From Sarocladium kiliense (taxonomy: Eukaryota > Ascomycota > Sordariomycetes > Hypocreales > Sarocladiaceae): DNA of 64,000 bases. The DNA lies in contig JAUZTG010000039.1 in NCBI GenBank assembly GCA_030734395.1, positions 372,001 to 436,000 of the forward strand, given 5' to 3'. This document shows, in pieces, positions 22,507 through 33,854 of the stretch. Within the stretch, counting starts at the first letter, position 1. Every line of letters begins with the position of its first letter. The position numbers were made by a program, and so were the translations under genes. The notes under the pieces are model-generated. The model was not told the origin of the DNA. It did not search any database and saw only the letters and a program-made list of their open reading frames with translations.

Positions 22507-23639
22507 TCAACCAGCCAGTCTCTTGTTAACCGCCTTCAACAGGGTATACAACGTCTCAATAGTGGTAACATCAACCCCCAACTCCCTGCCTTTCCTGACC
22601 GGATACCCCAGGATGATATCCACCTCCATTAGCTTCCCCGCCTCGAAATCCGCCCGCATACTGCTCCCAATCGGAGGCATCCCCAGAATACGAGCAAAGA
22701 GCCGGTCAATCAGGTCGTCTGCAACAGGAACTTCGAGGGCATGCGCGACGTTGATTACCTCTTGCATGACGCGCTTGGTCATTGGTGTTGCGAGTTCGGA
22801 GCTGTTGAGCCAGGCGTGAGTGTCAAGAAGAGAGATTGTTGTGAGAGGATTCCAGGCGGCGTTCCAGACGACCTTTTCCCAGCGCTGAACTTGGATATTG
22901 GGGACAATTTGGAACTTCGTGTTGCCTGTCTCGAGGAGTGCTGCAAATCGTTGCAGGCGAGAGGACTCAGCTGAAGAGTCAGCGTCTTTGTTGGGGAAGA
23001 GGCCGATCTGCATGTCCTCTGACTTGGTGTGTGTAATGACTCCCGGCTGTGGTTGTCTGCATCCGCTCCAGGTCTGTTTGAGGCTGGTCAGAGGTATTCA
23101 TCCAACACCTTAAGAAGTGCAGTGAGACTTACGACGCATGAAACGATAGTTGTTGTTGGAAATCTGTTCCGGAAAGGCTCTTCGTTGCCCACGCCGTTCT
23201 GGATGATGGCGATTGTCGTTCGTGACGGATCAACGCCAGCCGCGATCTGCTCTGGTACAGACTCTTGATCGATGGCTTTATGGGCGCATACGATAAAGTC
23301 GAATGTTTGACCAGCTTCTGCGACACTCTTTACGACTATACGCTCAACGTCAGCGGGTGTTACGCATATGATGGTAGTTTCCTTCGTGCCTTTGAACGGG
23401 ACTACATGATGTTCCCCATGATTCCCGCTCGTGATGTGGAGGCCGTCTGCATTGACGGCGTCGTAGTTGGATCTCGCGACAACTGTCAAGCGCACATTAT
23501 TATTGCGGCTGAGGATAAAGGCATAGAATGATCCAATGCTGTCTGAATTAGTAGAAGCAGAGGAGGCTTGTGAGTAGGCAGTACAGAAGACTTACGCTCC
23601 AAGGCCGTAAACAAGGACATCAATCTGAGGCGTGGCCAT
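22507..23639 (-). CDS. Ketopantoate reductase (ApbA/PanE) family protein
   Basis: NAD(P)H-dependent oxidoreductase of the 2-dehydropantoate 2-reductase family. Exon 1 (from 23639) gives MATPQIDVLVYGLGA. Joined to exon 2 at a CAG acceptor it completes the Rossmann motif GLGAIGSFYAFIL. Exon 2 contains NGVGNEEPFRNRFP, where the family's Asn-Gly motif lies. A second intron at about 23077-23149 leads to the C-terminal helical domain with WEKVVWNAAWNPLTTIS, which holds the family's catalytic Lys and Asn. About 330 residues in all. Fungi carry many paralogues not devoted to pantothenate. Placement inside the sugar-acid cluster suggests reduction of a keto acid intermediate there. Confidence 0.85.
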
Positions 23640-24166
23640 GTTGGAATTTGTCGAAGGCAATCGCTTCTTCGATAATGTCTAAGACTCGCAGGCTGCAATG
23701 TCAAATTCCACAAATTGCACTGACAACCTCATGTGGTCATCCTGCCTGAACAACTTCGCTTGTAACTCGGTGTAAGTATTTCAGCCGAAACCGGATCAGT
23801 ATCGCCAGGATTGGGGTAGATGGGGGGGACCTGGTGCCAACAAAGCAATGAGGGGAGCTTGAGTGGCGCAAGCGTGGGGGACATTGCTTTTCCGTCGGCG
23901 CCAGGGATCAGCATTACTGTTGATGTGCTGCCCCGCTCGTGAACAGAGAAGCATCAACGGTAAAAGAAAACCCCGTGTTCTTTTGTGCTACCCTCGTAGA
24001 CTGTGGTGTCGTCCAGTGTCATACTGCACCAGCATAGTACGGCAAGATATCCCACTGGTGATGAAGAAGAATCAACATCTTCAAGACTTATGATTATCAT
24101 TGAACATGTTCCACGGCGTCAATCTCCATGTATGCTCTATCTGAACATGCTGTCTTCCTCAATCCC
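23640..24166. other. Promoter region of ketoreductase
   Basis: No gene seen. An everted CCG-AAAC-CGG element near 23791 resembles half-sites used by Zn2Cys6 regulators. I did not find an obvious counterpart at the other cluster promoters, so it stays tentative. Confidence 0.3.
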
Positions 24167-25111
24167 CTATAACGAGTTCTCAATGTCGATCAGCGTCTTC
24201 ACATACTCCTCGATATTCTTCTTTTCCCCCTCTCCAGGCTCTAAATACGGCCTCCTCGGCTTCAACTTCTCTCCTGCTCCTTCAATCCCTGCCGCCTTGG
24301 CTGTCGTCAACCCTGTCGCATACTTGACTGCAGCGATTCCCGCCTTGCACGGCTGCTCTGCCAGCGCTGCCTTCTTATGCAACTCCATTGCTTCCTCAAA
24401 CTTGCCCTCCTTGTAGAGATCGTAAATTTTGACGATGGTCTTGGGGAAAACATTCGCGAAGCCGGCGATAGTGCCTTGGGATCCAGCTGCGAGACCTCCG
24501 ATCAGGAAATCGGATTGGCCGCCGTAGGTGGTGAATTCTTCGGGGGTGAATGTCGCTGCGAGGCGGGTGATCTTAGCAACAGCACCACAGGTGAGTTTGA
24601 CGCCGACGATCTTGTCATGCTGTTTAGCAAGACGAGCAATCGTCGCAGAGTCCAGGTCGATCCCGTTGCAGACAGCAGGGAAGTTGTACAGCACGATAGG
24701 CAGCGGGCTCTCCTTCGCAACATCGCTGAAGAAGCTATCAATCACCGCCGGAGTAGTCTGCTTCCCGAAATAAGCCGGCGGGAGGACCAGCGCATAGTTT
24801 GCATCCGCCTCCTTGGCGTCAGCAAGGAACTCCAGGACCTGCTTCGTAGAGTGGCCACCACAGCCTGCAATGATGGGGAAGTCGGGGCCACAGGCTTGAC
24901 GAGCGGTCTGAAGGAGAGTCTTGCGCTCTTCGCGTGTCAGAAGAAAAGTCTCAGAATTGGTGCCCAGAACGACGAGGCCTGCGAGACCCGTCTTGGACAT
25001 GTAGGAGTAGTATTTGCTCTGGGCGTCGAGGTCGAGAGAGTCAGTCTTGGGGTCGATAAAGGTGACGGCGGGGGCCCAGACACCGCCCGGGGGAGCTCGA
25101 GGGAAGGACAT
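24167..25111 (-). CDS. DHDPS-family aldolase / dehydratase
   Basis: Class I aldolase-fold enzyme of the dihydrodipicolinate synthase / N-acetylneuraminate lyase family, 314 residues, single exon. Markers are VLGTNSETFLLTREER, the catalytic Tyr in IVLYNFPAVCNGIDL, and the Schiff-base Lys in KIVGVKLTCG. In fungi this family includes 2-keto-3-deoxy-galactonate aldolase and 4-hydroxy-2-oxoglutarate aldolase. In bacteria it includes 5-dehydro-4-deoxyglucarate dehydratase, the enzyme that follows glucarate dehydratase. Given the neighbouring glucarate-dehydratase-like gene, action on 5-dehydro-4-deoxyglucarate is the leading inference, either cleaving it or decarboxylating it. Confidence 0.88.
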   Translation of the reverse strand: MSFPRAPPGGVWAPAVTFIDPKTDSLDLDAQSKYYSYMSKTGLAGLVVLGTNSETFLLTREERKTLLQTARQACGPDFPIIAGCGGHSTKQVLEFLADAKEADANYALVLPPAYFGKQTTPAVIDSFFSDVAKESPLPIVLYNFPAVCNGIDLDSATIARLAKQHDKIVGVKLTCGAVAKITRLAATFTPEEFTTYGGQSDFLIGGLAAGSQGTIAGFANVFPKTIVKIYDLYKEGKFEEAMELHKKAALAEQPCKAGIAAVKYATGLTTAKAAGIEGAGEKLKPRRPYLEPGEGEKKNIEEYVKTLIDIENSL

Positions 25112-25690
25112 GGCGACGAGAGGTTAAAACTGAATTGTTGACTGTCCAAGTGAGGAGGAAGACAATGTGTCCAGGAAGTGCACGAGAAGAAGTACAGAGG
25201 TCAATCGCGGGGTTCAGGCACAAGTCCAAAGTTTGTATGTATGTCAAGGTTGTCGCGCTCTTGGGTATATAGTTCCAAGCGCGAACCCTGCTCGGAAATA
25301 CTCGAATGGCCGAACAGACACGTAACAGCGAGATAACAAGCGTCTGGGCACGGCCATCCATAATACGAATTGCCTGGACCAAAGATCTCAGCATCCCCGC
25401 CTCCGACGATGAGACAAAGTGGGACGGGAGCCGATCTCGGAAGACTGACGGAACGGAAAATGCCCGTCACGGATTTGAGCTGTCATCAAAGGAGCTGAGT
25501 CGGGGTTTTGCATTAGACAAGCTTCTGGAAGATCAATCTAGGATGTACATGGATACTCGTCTTGGTCGAATTTGGGGTACTAATGGTGAAGCCATCGTCA
25601 TTTTACAAGGACTGTAGCAACTCTCATGCCGCATGTCTATTGAGACTCAAATGCCGTACATCTATCATCTCTCTATGGGTTTTCCTAACC
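25112..25690. other. Intergenic region within the cluster
   Basis: Promoter of the aldolase-family gene and 3' side of the SDR. No gene supported, although a 103-codon frame is open on the plus strand at 25306-25617. Confidence 0.45.
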
Positions 25691-26556
25691 TCATGACTTC
25701 CTGTGCATAATCGTAGCAGCCGCCTGGTGGTTCGGGAACAGCAACGTGTCCGCAACTACAACATTCTCCCTCCTACCCGCAGCAAACACAATCACCTCCG
25801 CCACATCTTCTGGAGTCAAAGGCTCACACCCAGCGTACACGGCATCCGCCTTGCTCTTATCACCATAAAATCTCACAACCGAGAACTCAGTCTCGACTTG
25901 ACCAGGGTCCACGCTAATTACCCTTACGCGCTTCGCGATCAGCTCCTTGCGGAGTGAGTCGGTGAAAGACCTAACAGCCGCCTTGGTAGCACAGTAGATT
26001 CCGCCGCCGACGTAGGGCTCGCGGCCGGCGATAGAGCCAAGGTTGATGATGTCGCCAGCGCCTTCGCCGTTATTGCGCGCGAGCATTTGGGGCAGGACGG
26101 CCTGGGTCATGTTGATCAGGCCAGTGACGTTAGTGGCGAACATAATAGCCGTATCCTCCTCCTTGATCTCGGGTGCCTTGTCAACACCACGGACGAGACC
26201 ACTGTAGAGGTTAGTCAGTTGAAGAAATAGAATTCCAGGCGATAAACATACGCGTTGTTGACCAGGACATCGATCTGCTTGAACTCATCCGGAAGCTTGT
26301 TCAAGAATGAGCGAACCTCATCCGGCTTAGACACATCCAGCTGCACCGGGTGGACCTTGACACCATTGCCAACTTCTTTGACGATCTCGCTGGCGACCTC
26401 CTTGAGAGTATCAATGCGACGAGCTGTAAGAACGAGCTTGAGGCTCTCGGGGCTGGTGCGCGCAAATTCGAAGGCTGTCGAGCGGCCGATGCCAGAAGAG
26501 GCGCCTGTGATGAGGATGGTCTTGCCGTGAAGGCGCTCGGACATCTGGGTAGGCAT
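25691..26556 (-). CDS. Short-chain dehydrogenase, YMR226C/YdfG-like
   Basis: NADP-dependent classical SDR related to serine 3-dehydrogenase and other 3-hydroxy-acid dehydrogenases. Exon 1 starts MPTQMSERLHGKTILITGAS with the TGASSGIG cofactor motif, and ends at NNAG. One short intron (about 26191-26251) is removed. Exon 2 has the catalytic Ser in INLGSIAGREPY and YCATKAA (Tyr-x-x-x-Lys), then SVDPGQVETEFS. About 270 residues, normal for the family. A more distal Met at 26661 would add an unconserved leader, so I prefer 26556. Likely reduces or oxidises a hydroxy-acid intermediate in the surrounding pathway. Confidence 0.88.
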
Positions 26557-26973
26557 CTTGGGCGAGCAGCTGTGGTAGACGAAGTTCTTGATGAATGTGC
26601 AGTTTTCAATACAGAGCGCGAGTCGAATGGAAGAAGGATGGTGTCGAGAGATGAATGACAATCGATCAAGTCGGACAAATAATTATCGAGCTGCCCCTCA
26701 TCGCCCTGCGCAAGCTTATCGCGGGGCAACATTACTGCGATGGCGTCCCCCCCCCCCACCATGACCATGACCATGACGAGCTGGTGCGAAAGCGCTTCGG
26801 ATAAATGTCTTGGAACTCCACAGCCGTATCCGATGTCTTTTCCGATTCCATGTCGGCGCGAAACCCGAGACTACTTTCACGAATGAGGACTGGACTGTTG
26901 TTGAGGAATCAGTGGTGGTCGGAATGCGATGCAGCAATCCCTTGCGTGATGGCCATGTGAAATCTCCGTTCCT
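26557..26973. other. SDR promoter region with C-tract and ATGACC repeats
   Basis: A run of about ten C (around 26749) is followed by tandem CATGAC units (about 26758-26776), between the SDR start and the 3' end of the regulator gene. No gene seen. Confidence 0.5.
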
Positions 26974-29283
26974 TCAGAGAAACCCATCGAGGTTCCCAAG
27001 TCCGAATGACACCATGTTTGCAAACTGGTCCCAGCCCGACAGGTCCATATTCGAGTACGAAAAATCGACACCCGTCGCATCACCTGGGTTCTCCATCAGC
27101 AGATCCGTGTAGTTCGTCATAGCACTCGGGCTCTCATCAAACATCCCCATCATCGCCATCGCGGCATCGATGCTCTGGCTGTCCAGCATTCCGTCACCAA
27201 GCATAAAAGAGCCTTGCTCTTGGGCTTGTGGGTGCTGGAGAGGAGCTTGGCTGCCACGATGCATCCGCTTCACCTGGCGGATCGCCTCAATACGCAGCTC
27301 CTCTAGAACGAGGCAGTATCGTTGTGAAAGCGAGCCTTCCTCTGATATGGCGGATAGATGTGACTGGCAACGGGACGCAGCTACGAAGTATTTGCCGTAG
27401 ACATCAGGCGAGCATGCTCTCTTCTGGATCACGTAGATATAGAGTACAATTGTTGCAGTGAAAGCGAAATATGCCGTGATCTTCGAAACGTCAGTAATGC
27501 GATCGGCCGGTTCTTCCATTGCAGTCTTACCCAAAAAGCACCAAAGAACTTGCTGTGGGAAGTGATCTCATCGATCGTCTCCACGGTGCTCATGGCAGCA
27601 ACGAGACACTGTTTGACGCTCTCGTCAATCTCTGCACTGAAGCCCCCAGGTGGCTCGGTACTTGGAGCATCTCTTCGGGAGAGCTTGGCAAGGTTGCTCA
27701 GTAGATACGGTCGATACGTTAGGATTATAGCGTGCCAATATGTGAGGTTCAGGACGTTACGCTGGCGATGGAAGATTGGCCCCAGTAGTGGAGGGGACTG
27801 TGCAGGCGCGTCGAGGAAGTCGGCGAGTTCGACCCTCCAATCGCTCAAGTCGCGCGAGATTCTTTCGGTGACCAAGGCGCGGCGGCTGGCTGAGATGGGT
27901 TTGATGGCGTAGAGGTCACGCACGATTTTTGCCAGAATTTTCGCGAGCCTAATTGCTCTTGTTACTACCTTGGTCACTCGAGAGGGCTTATTTTGCTTAC
28001 TTGATGTGTGCAATGGAGGCAAGCATCGTTGATGGCCCGTCTTGTGACGTGATGGGATTCATGGTGCTCTTCGAGATCTTGTCGTCATCCACGCATGCTG
28101 GAAGCTCCGTATCGATGTCCTCATCGTGGAACGTTCGAGGTCGACCAAGTGCCACAGCAAGGTACGCGTCGAGGGTGTAGGCACACCAGAATGTTCGTCG
28201 ACGGCCTTCAGCTTCCAGCACGCTGATGCCACCAGAAACACTTGGTCTTCTGTTCCTGTTCAGCCCAATTGCCAATCCGAGGTGTGAAACGGTACCGAAA
28301 AGACTCCAGCAGTGGTTGATCCGCGACTGTGTAAGCAAATAGTAGCACTGTGTGAGCCGTGCTTGGATGCTCGTCAGAGATATGGACCCGCGTTCCTTCT
28401 CCAGCTGATGCTCTGCCGCAAGGAAGTACCGCGTACTGAGGTCATCCGGGCCTGGTCTGTTGTCGTCAGGCATGTACACTCTGGCATGGGCGAAGACCAT
28501 GAAAAGGAGTGCGATCCTGGCGTTTGCATATGGGGTATCTCGCATCGTGCCGAGGGTGTCGTAGAACTCATCGAAGTACTCTTGGATCGTGGGCTGATGA
28601 AGGAAGCGATATGTCGGCATGGCAAACTCAAAGTACCTGCTCACGAGATGTTGTGCATCCTCTCTTGGGAGCATCATGCAAAACGATGGCTCAAAGTCGG
28701 GGAGCTTCAGTGGCGCATCGCCAAATGTGAAGATGGTGGTGGCATCGGAAAACGCGATCGACTGGTGAAGTCGTTTCTGCACGCGAAGGAGAAACGACAC
28801 GCCTGATGCCGGTCCAATGTAATGACCTTGCAAGTCGGTTTGTAAGGGTTCTGGCGAGTCATCCTGGGAAGAAGCTCGCAAAGGCGTCGTTTGCGTTCTT
28901 CGTGGTCCTCTGCTTGCATGAGCGACATGCACTTCTTGGGGTATCGTGTGCAAAGCTGGCTCGGTCGCAGGTTCTGCAGGTTGAGAGATTTGCGTGTCAT
29001 CCAGATTCCCTTGGCCATCTATGATGGGAGCCCTGCCACGCGTATAAAGCGACTCATACGTGCAGTTAGCTTTCACAGCGATGCACGGGGCGCAAGGTCG
29101 CGAGCCGTTGCATTTGGCTTTCCTCCGTTTGCATCGGTCGCATGCACGCGTGACCCTTGCTCTCTCACGATTCACTCGGCGTTTCTTAGAAGATGGTCGT
29201 GAGCGAGCATCGTCATCCATTCGAGGATGCCCTTGCAGCATGTTTTGGTCTCTGATCCGGTCGGATCGGAAAACGGATGCCAT
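26974..29283 (-). CDS. Zn2Cys6 transcription factor
   Basis: Fungal binuclear-zinc regulator, about 720 residues over three exons. The DNA-binding domain at about residues 47-75 reads RACDRCKRRKAKC then RPCAPC and NCTY, with all six cysteines. It is preceded by a basic stretch (SSKKRRVNRERARV) that may be the nuclear signal. The fungal-specific middle homology region includes RYFEFAMPTYRFLHQPT, LLTQSRINHCWSLFGTVSHL and GRRRTFWCAYTLDAYLAVALG. Introns lie near 27948-27998 and 27482-27531. The last exon has a transmembrane-like stretch (TAYFAFTATIVLYIYV) common in this family and an acidic/Asn/Met-rich tail that may activate. It ends the run of co-oriented metabolic genes and is the likely local regulator. 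Confidence 0.9.
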
Positions 29284-29889
29284 GTCCGACCGAGCTGGAG
29301 CCCGGCTCGTGTACCTTACTTGTACTTGCCAGAAGATGCTCCAAGCGGGGCAATGCGTCTTGTGGGAGACACCCTACCCGGCAGTCGTTTTGTGACAGCG
29401 TCGCGATGAGGACGTGTGATGACTGCATCAATCCATCGAAAGGGTGATGCAAAAGAAAAGAAAGCAATAGAGTAATATTCAGAGTATGATCGAGCTCGAC
29501 TTGATTCTTCTAGGCTTTGAGCGACACGTCGAAATGCTTATCCGTGTAGTGCTCAACTTGTGAGGTGCAACCATTCCAGCATCCTGGGTCGAGGGTCTCA
29601 CCCGGCTTCAGCTTTGTGTCTTGCTCACGGTCGGGACCTCGTGCATGTAGGACAACTGGACCTAAATTGACATGTGGACAGTGGCTCTCAATTAACGAGG
29701 AAGACGTTAAGGATGAAGGGGAAAACATAGCAGCATATACTAACGGACTTAGGGACTTCATCCTCATGTCATTTCCTTTTTAATTCTCTCTGCTAAAAGA
29801 ACTGCATCTCAACGACTAAACCCGCAAGACAAGGGCACATAACGAAGGCAGAAGTGATAGGGGGATCGTGAAAAAGGCAAAAAAAATAA
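29284..29889. other. Upstream region of the transcription factor
   Basis: Promoter region of the regulator. Overlapping short frames on both strands but no supported gene. Confidence 0.5.
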
Positions 29890-30025
29890 CTCCGGTACGG
29901 GGAATCGAACCCCGAGCTGCTCGGCTTTGGTAAGCGTTGAAAACGAGCGATCTATCGCAGGTTAGTAGTGAACAACACGCTTCTTCGGAGGGGGTTACTG
30001 ACGTTAGCCGTTACACCATACCGGA
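29890..30025 (-). tRNA. tRNA-Glu-like gene with about 63 extra bases (intron or disruption)
   Basis: On the minus strand the 5' end TCCGGTA pairs perfectly with TACCGGA at the 3' end, followed by discriminator G. The D-arm/A-box (GTGTAACGGCTAACGT) and T-arm/B-box (CGGGGTTCGATTCCCCG, five perfect stem pairs) are those of tRNA-Glu. A mature tRNA-Glu is 72-73 bases, but this locus is 136. The extra bases lie between D-arm and T-arm. I could not fold a proper anticodon arm around a standard 37/38 intron. TTC does occur in a TTTTCAA loop-like context, but with only two good flanking pairs. It is either a tRNA with an unusual intron or a tRNA broken by insertion. Conserved outer parts argue against great age. 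Confidence 0.55.
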
Positions 30026-31130
30026 TGTGGTTGTTGATGAAAGGCATGACAATAGAACATATTATATTGTACACCACACTATCCAGACTTAAACCCCCCC
30101 ACTGATTCTTGAAGACATCATACTGGCCAGAGCGAGAATCAGTACCGAGGCATTAGTGGCTTTCCAGGCCGCGCGACTTTGCTCAAGATCAGCCACAGGG
30201 AACCAACGTGCCCTCTTTCGCTACGGATATCCTCTGCCATTATACATCTTAAGTCGAGCCAAGGTGGGAGAATTTGAGGTTACTCGAGTCACGCAAACTG
30301 AATATAAGAAAGCCAAGCGCAAATGTAATGAAATCTCACTACTTGTTTCTTTGATGAAGACCTCAGTGGTGCACGAATATTCACAGGTCGTGACAATACG
30401 ATAGATCGCTATCAGCCGAGACTATCCTCCCGGTATACCTCGGCTCGAGGCCGCTCGGAGAAAAAGTCACGGTCTTTTTCCTTGAGTTTTATGGCAATGA
30501 CTGGATTCGACGCGACGCGCTTCATCTTTCTGGGGGACCGTTCAACATGCGTTGGCAGCTGGCGGCCACCGAGCTGAACCCACTGCATCATAACTGCTAT
30601 TACAACAAGATTCACTTACCAACAGCTTCCAGGGACGCGATTCAATGAAGAATAAAAAGTCAAATTCACTTTTCTGAAGCCTCATTAAGACATGATTCAT
30701 TTAAACACCTTCATTTCGGTAAGTAGGGATTATGCTGTGTTGGTAATCGCGCGTTAGTCGAAGCCGCGAGATGGCGGTATGATCCTCAGTGTACTTCATG
30801 CCTTGCCCTACTCCAATGACTTGAGTCGACAGTTCCAACACTCTCAGACGAGGCGTCTCGATTGAACTCCTCTTTCTGTCTGTCTTCCTCGTTCTTTATC
30901 ATCCTTGGGGCAGACAGGAAGTATTCTTATTCTTTTTCGTGGGCAATTGGACGTGGCGTACCCTCTCGAGTCCCTCGGACAGTGTCGGTGGTCTTTGGGG
31001 GACATTGGGCGACATTGTCCTACTCTCCTCGATAGACAAAGAGTCGCAGTAGAGTTTTGTTGCAGACAGAATCAAGCCTCGAAGGGATGGGACAGGATTC
31101 ATGGGCTAAGATCTCTCTGTTGCCTACTGA
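30026..31130. other. Intergenic region left of the orphan gene pair
   Basis: No supported gene. It holds a palindrome GATAGATCGCTATC (about 30403-30416) sharing CGATAGATCGCT with the extra sequence inside the tRNA-like locus. It also holds an inverted repeat AGCCGAG / CTCGGCT with an 18-base spacer at about 30415-30446. Confidence 0.4.
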
Positions 31131-33854
31131 TTGACCTACGCTATTACGATGGTGAGGCCAGAGTTCCATCAGAACCGTCGACCGGCAGGTCAGCCAGATA
31201 TTCGAGCAGCTTTCATTAACCCTTCTCGTAAGTCGAATGCTGCTGAGGGATTTAGTTCCTACTCAAAGTGTCTAGTGAAACGTCGAAGAGAGGAATCATT
31301 CGAAGAGGCTCCCCGGACCCCATTAGGCGACATCGCGGGTAATGCGATCCATCGAATAACGTCGGTCGCTTCGATCGAGAATGAAGCACCTGCAAGAGCC
31401 TATGAAGATACCCAAGGCTCACCAGCCATCGAAGGCGCTGTCGCACTGACATCAAATGGATCTGAAGCAGCATCGGGGCATTCGCAGCCAAGGTCGCTCG
31501 AAGGCACTACCACCGCGCCATCAGACCCTATGAGATTCCTTTGGACTGATCCAAGGCTCGATGATAAGGGAAGAGGCTTTCGGCCTCGTATTATACCTCA
31601 CAACGGCTCGCGCTATTATAGCGCTTTTCGAAGTGGAGAAAGCTGGTTTTTTGGTCACGTCTTCGGGGATACTACCTCGGAGCAGAACGAAGAAATCGGT
31701 CGACTTCTTACAGAGGCAGTCAATCGTTTTCCGGACCCGAATTCTGTCGCTCGTCGAGCCCCTCTGAGGGGCTCGTTCTCATCAGTCTTACTGCCTGCAG
31801 CAAGGTACGCAGCCTGCCCAACACTGCCAGTGGTCTGCGAGGACACGACGCGACTCATCGGTCCGAGTGGACCGAACAAGACCTTGATGAAGCTTACGTT
31901 CGTGGTGCTTGATCCATTCGATCTTCAACGTAAGAGCATCGAGCTAGCTATCCCTGCGAAGTCTTGTGAGCAACCAATTCCAGAGCCGGACAACGCTGCT
32001 CTAATCCGGTCAACGACAGCTATAGCCACTCCAAAGCCTGAGTGGAACGTCGAACCTAGTCGACGAGCAGTCTTTGCCAACAAGTTGAGACTTGGTCGAC
32101 GGGTTCTAGTGGACATCGTGAGATCAACTCCTGTCTGGACCAGGGGCGAGCTTCGAGCCTTTCTTCATCAGTCCGCTTTCGATGATCGATGGATTCAAGC
32201 CCCTGGGAACTTCTTCCGCGATGGTAAACACGGTTCGGAGTTTATTTGTCACGCCCGAACCCTTATACGCAAGGAACACAAAGTCCTTGAGGAACGAATT
32301 GAATCATCGCTCCCCGAAGTCGACAAGCTAGAGGATCTCGCTGACAGCCTCGTTAGTCTTCGAAACTGCCTGAGGGACACAACTGGCTGGGCGTTCCGTG
32401 ATGAGTACAGCCAAAAGGTGATTGTGACTGGCGAGCCACAGAGAAGTGGCCATCAAGGCCCGAAGTCATACAATCTCCCGAGTATGGATGCTGCATTACC
32501 CTTCGGGCTTGGACGATCCGGAGCGACAATGGTCCATTCGCCTGATAATATTGTTGTGAGTCGCTTCTTACTCTTCATCTAGGATCCCTGTTAACTATTC
32601 TGCAGGTCATCTCAATGTGGCTCAACTTCGCCAAAGGGCAAATGTTGCCCATTACCCTCCAAACACTCGCTGATTACGTTCAGCAAGCGCTGCCCCAGTT
32701 CGCAGCCCTTCGAGCAGCCGACAACGACCTAACTCTCTACGAGGACACATGCACTAAGCTCCAAGCTCTACAATCTACTCTCGTCGACGTCGTTCAATTA
32801 CAATCGAACGTCCGCTGTAAATACCCTCTACAGCGAAGACATCGCATCGGGCTTCGAATGTCACCGGAGCAATTAGAGTACCATCAAGAGGAGATGAGGA
32901 CTAGAAAGCCTCATCCTGGTAGTCCATGTCCCGACAGAGCCCTTTCTCTATCGAAGGGGAGCAGCCTCCAAGGCTTTGATCTACGTCGAAAGAGAACGAT
33001 CCAATCCATCACGGATGAAATAGAGGCATTCACTGGTCGTCGACTCCCGCGGGGCTCTAATGGCTGCCCGTATCTTAGCTTCGGTCGGGTTCCGGTTGAT
33101 TGGGGTTGGCGACTGGCAAGTATTGTATTTGGCGGGCGCTTACTGAATATGCTCCAGCGCTGTAACAGCAAATGGATAACTGGAGATGACGCTTTCACTC
33201 TGTTTCTAGAGTGTATTTTCCAGGTCTCTGTTCGTATGTCTCGGGGGTCTGTTGGCAGCCTTCAAAGCCAGCTTCGGGAAAAGTACGCAGAGCTCTTCGG
33301 GTTGCCCCTCGTGTTATCTGCAAGGAACCCTTTGAGATTTTCTATCGCTCATCGTATCCGTAAGTCGATACTCAGTCTGTATTGCTATCAAACATGTCTC
33401 ACCAAAGCCTCTCAAAGACGGTCAAGCAATGCGGACTAGATGGCCGCTGAATGCAACAAGGCTTCAGGATCGACTTGATTCGGAGGCCACCGACGTCTCC
33501 GAGACCAGAGTCAATAATCTGTAGGCCTCACCCAAGTGTATCTTACCAACAAAGACTAACAATGACACTCGAAGGCTAGTCGAATCTTGGTTCTCAAATG
33601 CCGCGAAGAATAACTTCCCCGAGGGGGATTTGCCTGCGCAAGAATGCCCATTTCCAACACTGCTCGCAGAGCTTAATATACCAAAGAAGTGGGCTGATAG
33701 TGATGGAGACCTGGGACTTGTGAATTGGGCTTGGGAACAGTCATTGTCGCGCTCCGTTGGGCAGAATGGCGAGGATGACTGGTATGATAGGGATGGAGAT
33801 GATCCGGATTTCATTGAGACTGATGGAGGGCTTTTGTCTGAGGGTTATGCTTAA
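31131..33854 (+). CDS. Orphan multi-exon protein, about 870 residues
   Basis: I recognise no family. Four exons join in frame: 31131 to about 32553, intron with GTGAGT donor and CTGCAG acceptor, 32606 to about 33358, a short exon near 33406-33518 (about 37 residues, with MRTRWPLNATRLQDRLDSEA), and a last exon from about 33573. An alternative start at 31149 (MVRPEFHQNRRPAGQ) is equally plausible. The N-terminal about 130 residues are disordered. The middle contains SPDNIV joined to VISMWLNFAKGQMLPITLQT. The C-terminal third includes WGWRLASIVFGGRLLNMLQR, and the extreme end is very acidic (DDWYDRDGDDPDFIETD). No signal peptide or zinc finger. Preserved frames over three introns argue that it is, or recently was, functional. 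It converges on the orphan gene at 34433-36025. Confidence 0.6.

Noticed and set aside
24377..25141. A 254-codon plus-strand frame
   Set aside because: Antisense of the DHDPS-family gene, which has clear catalytic motifs.
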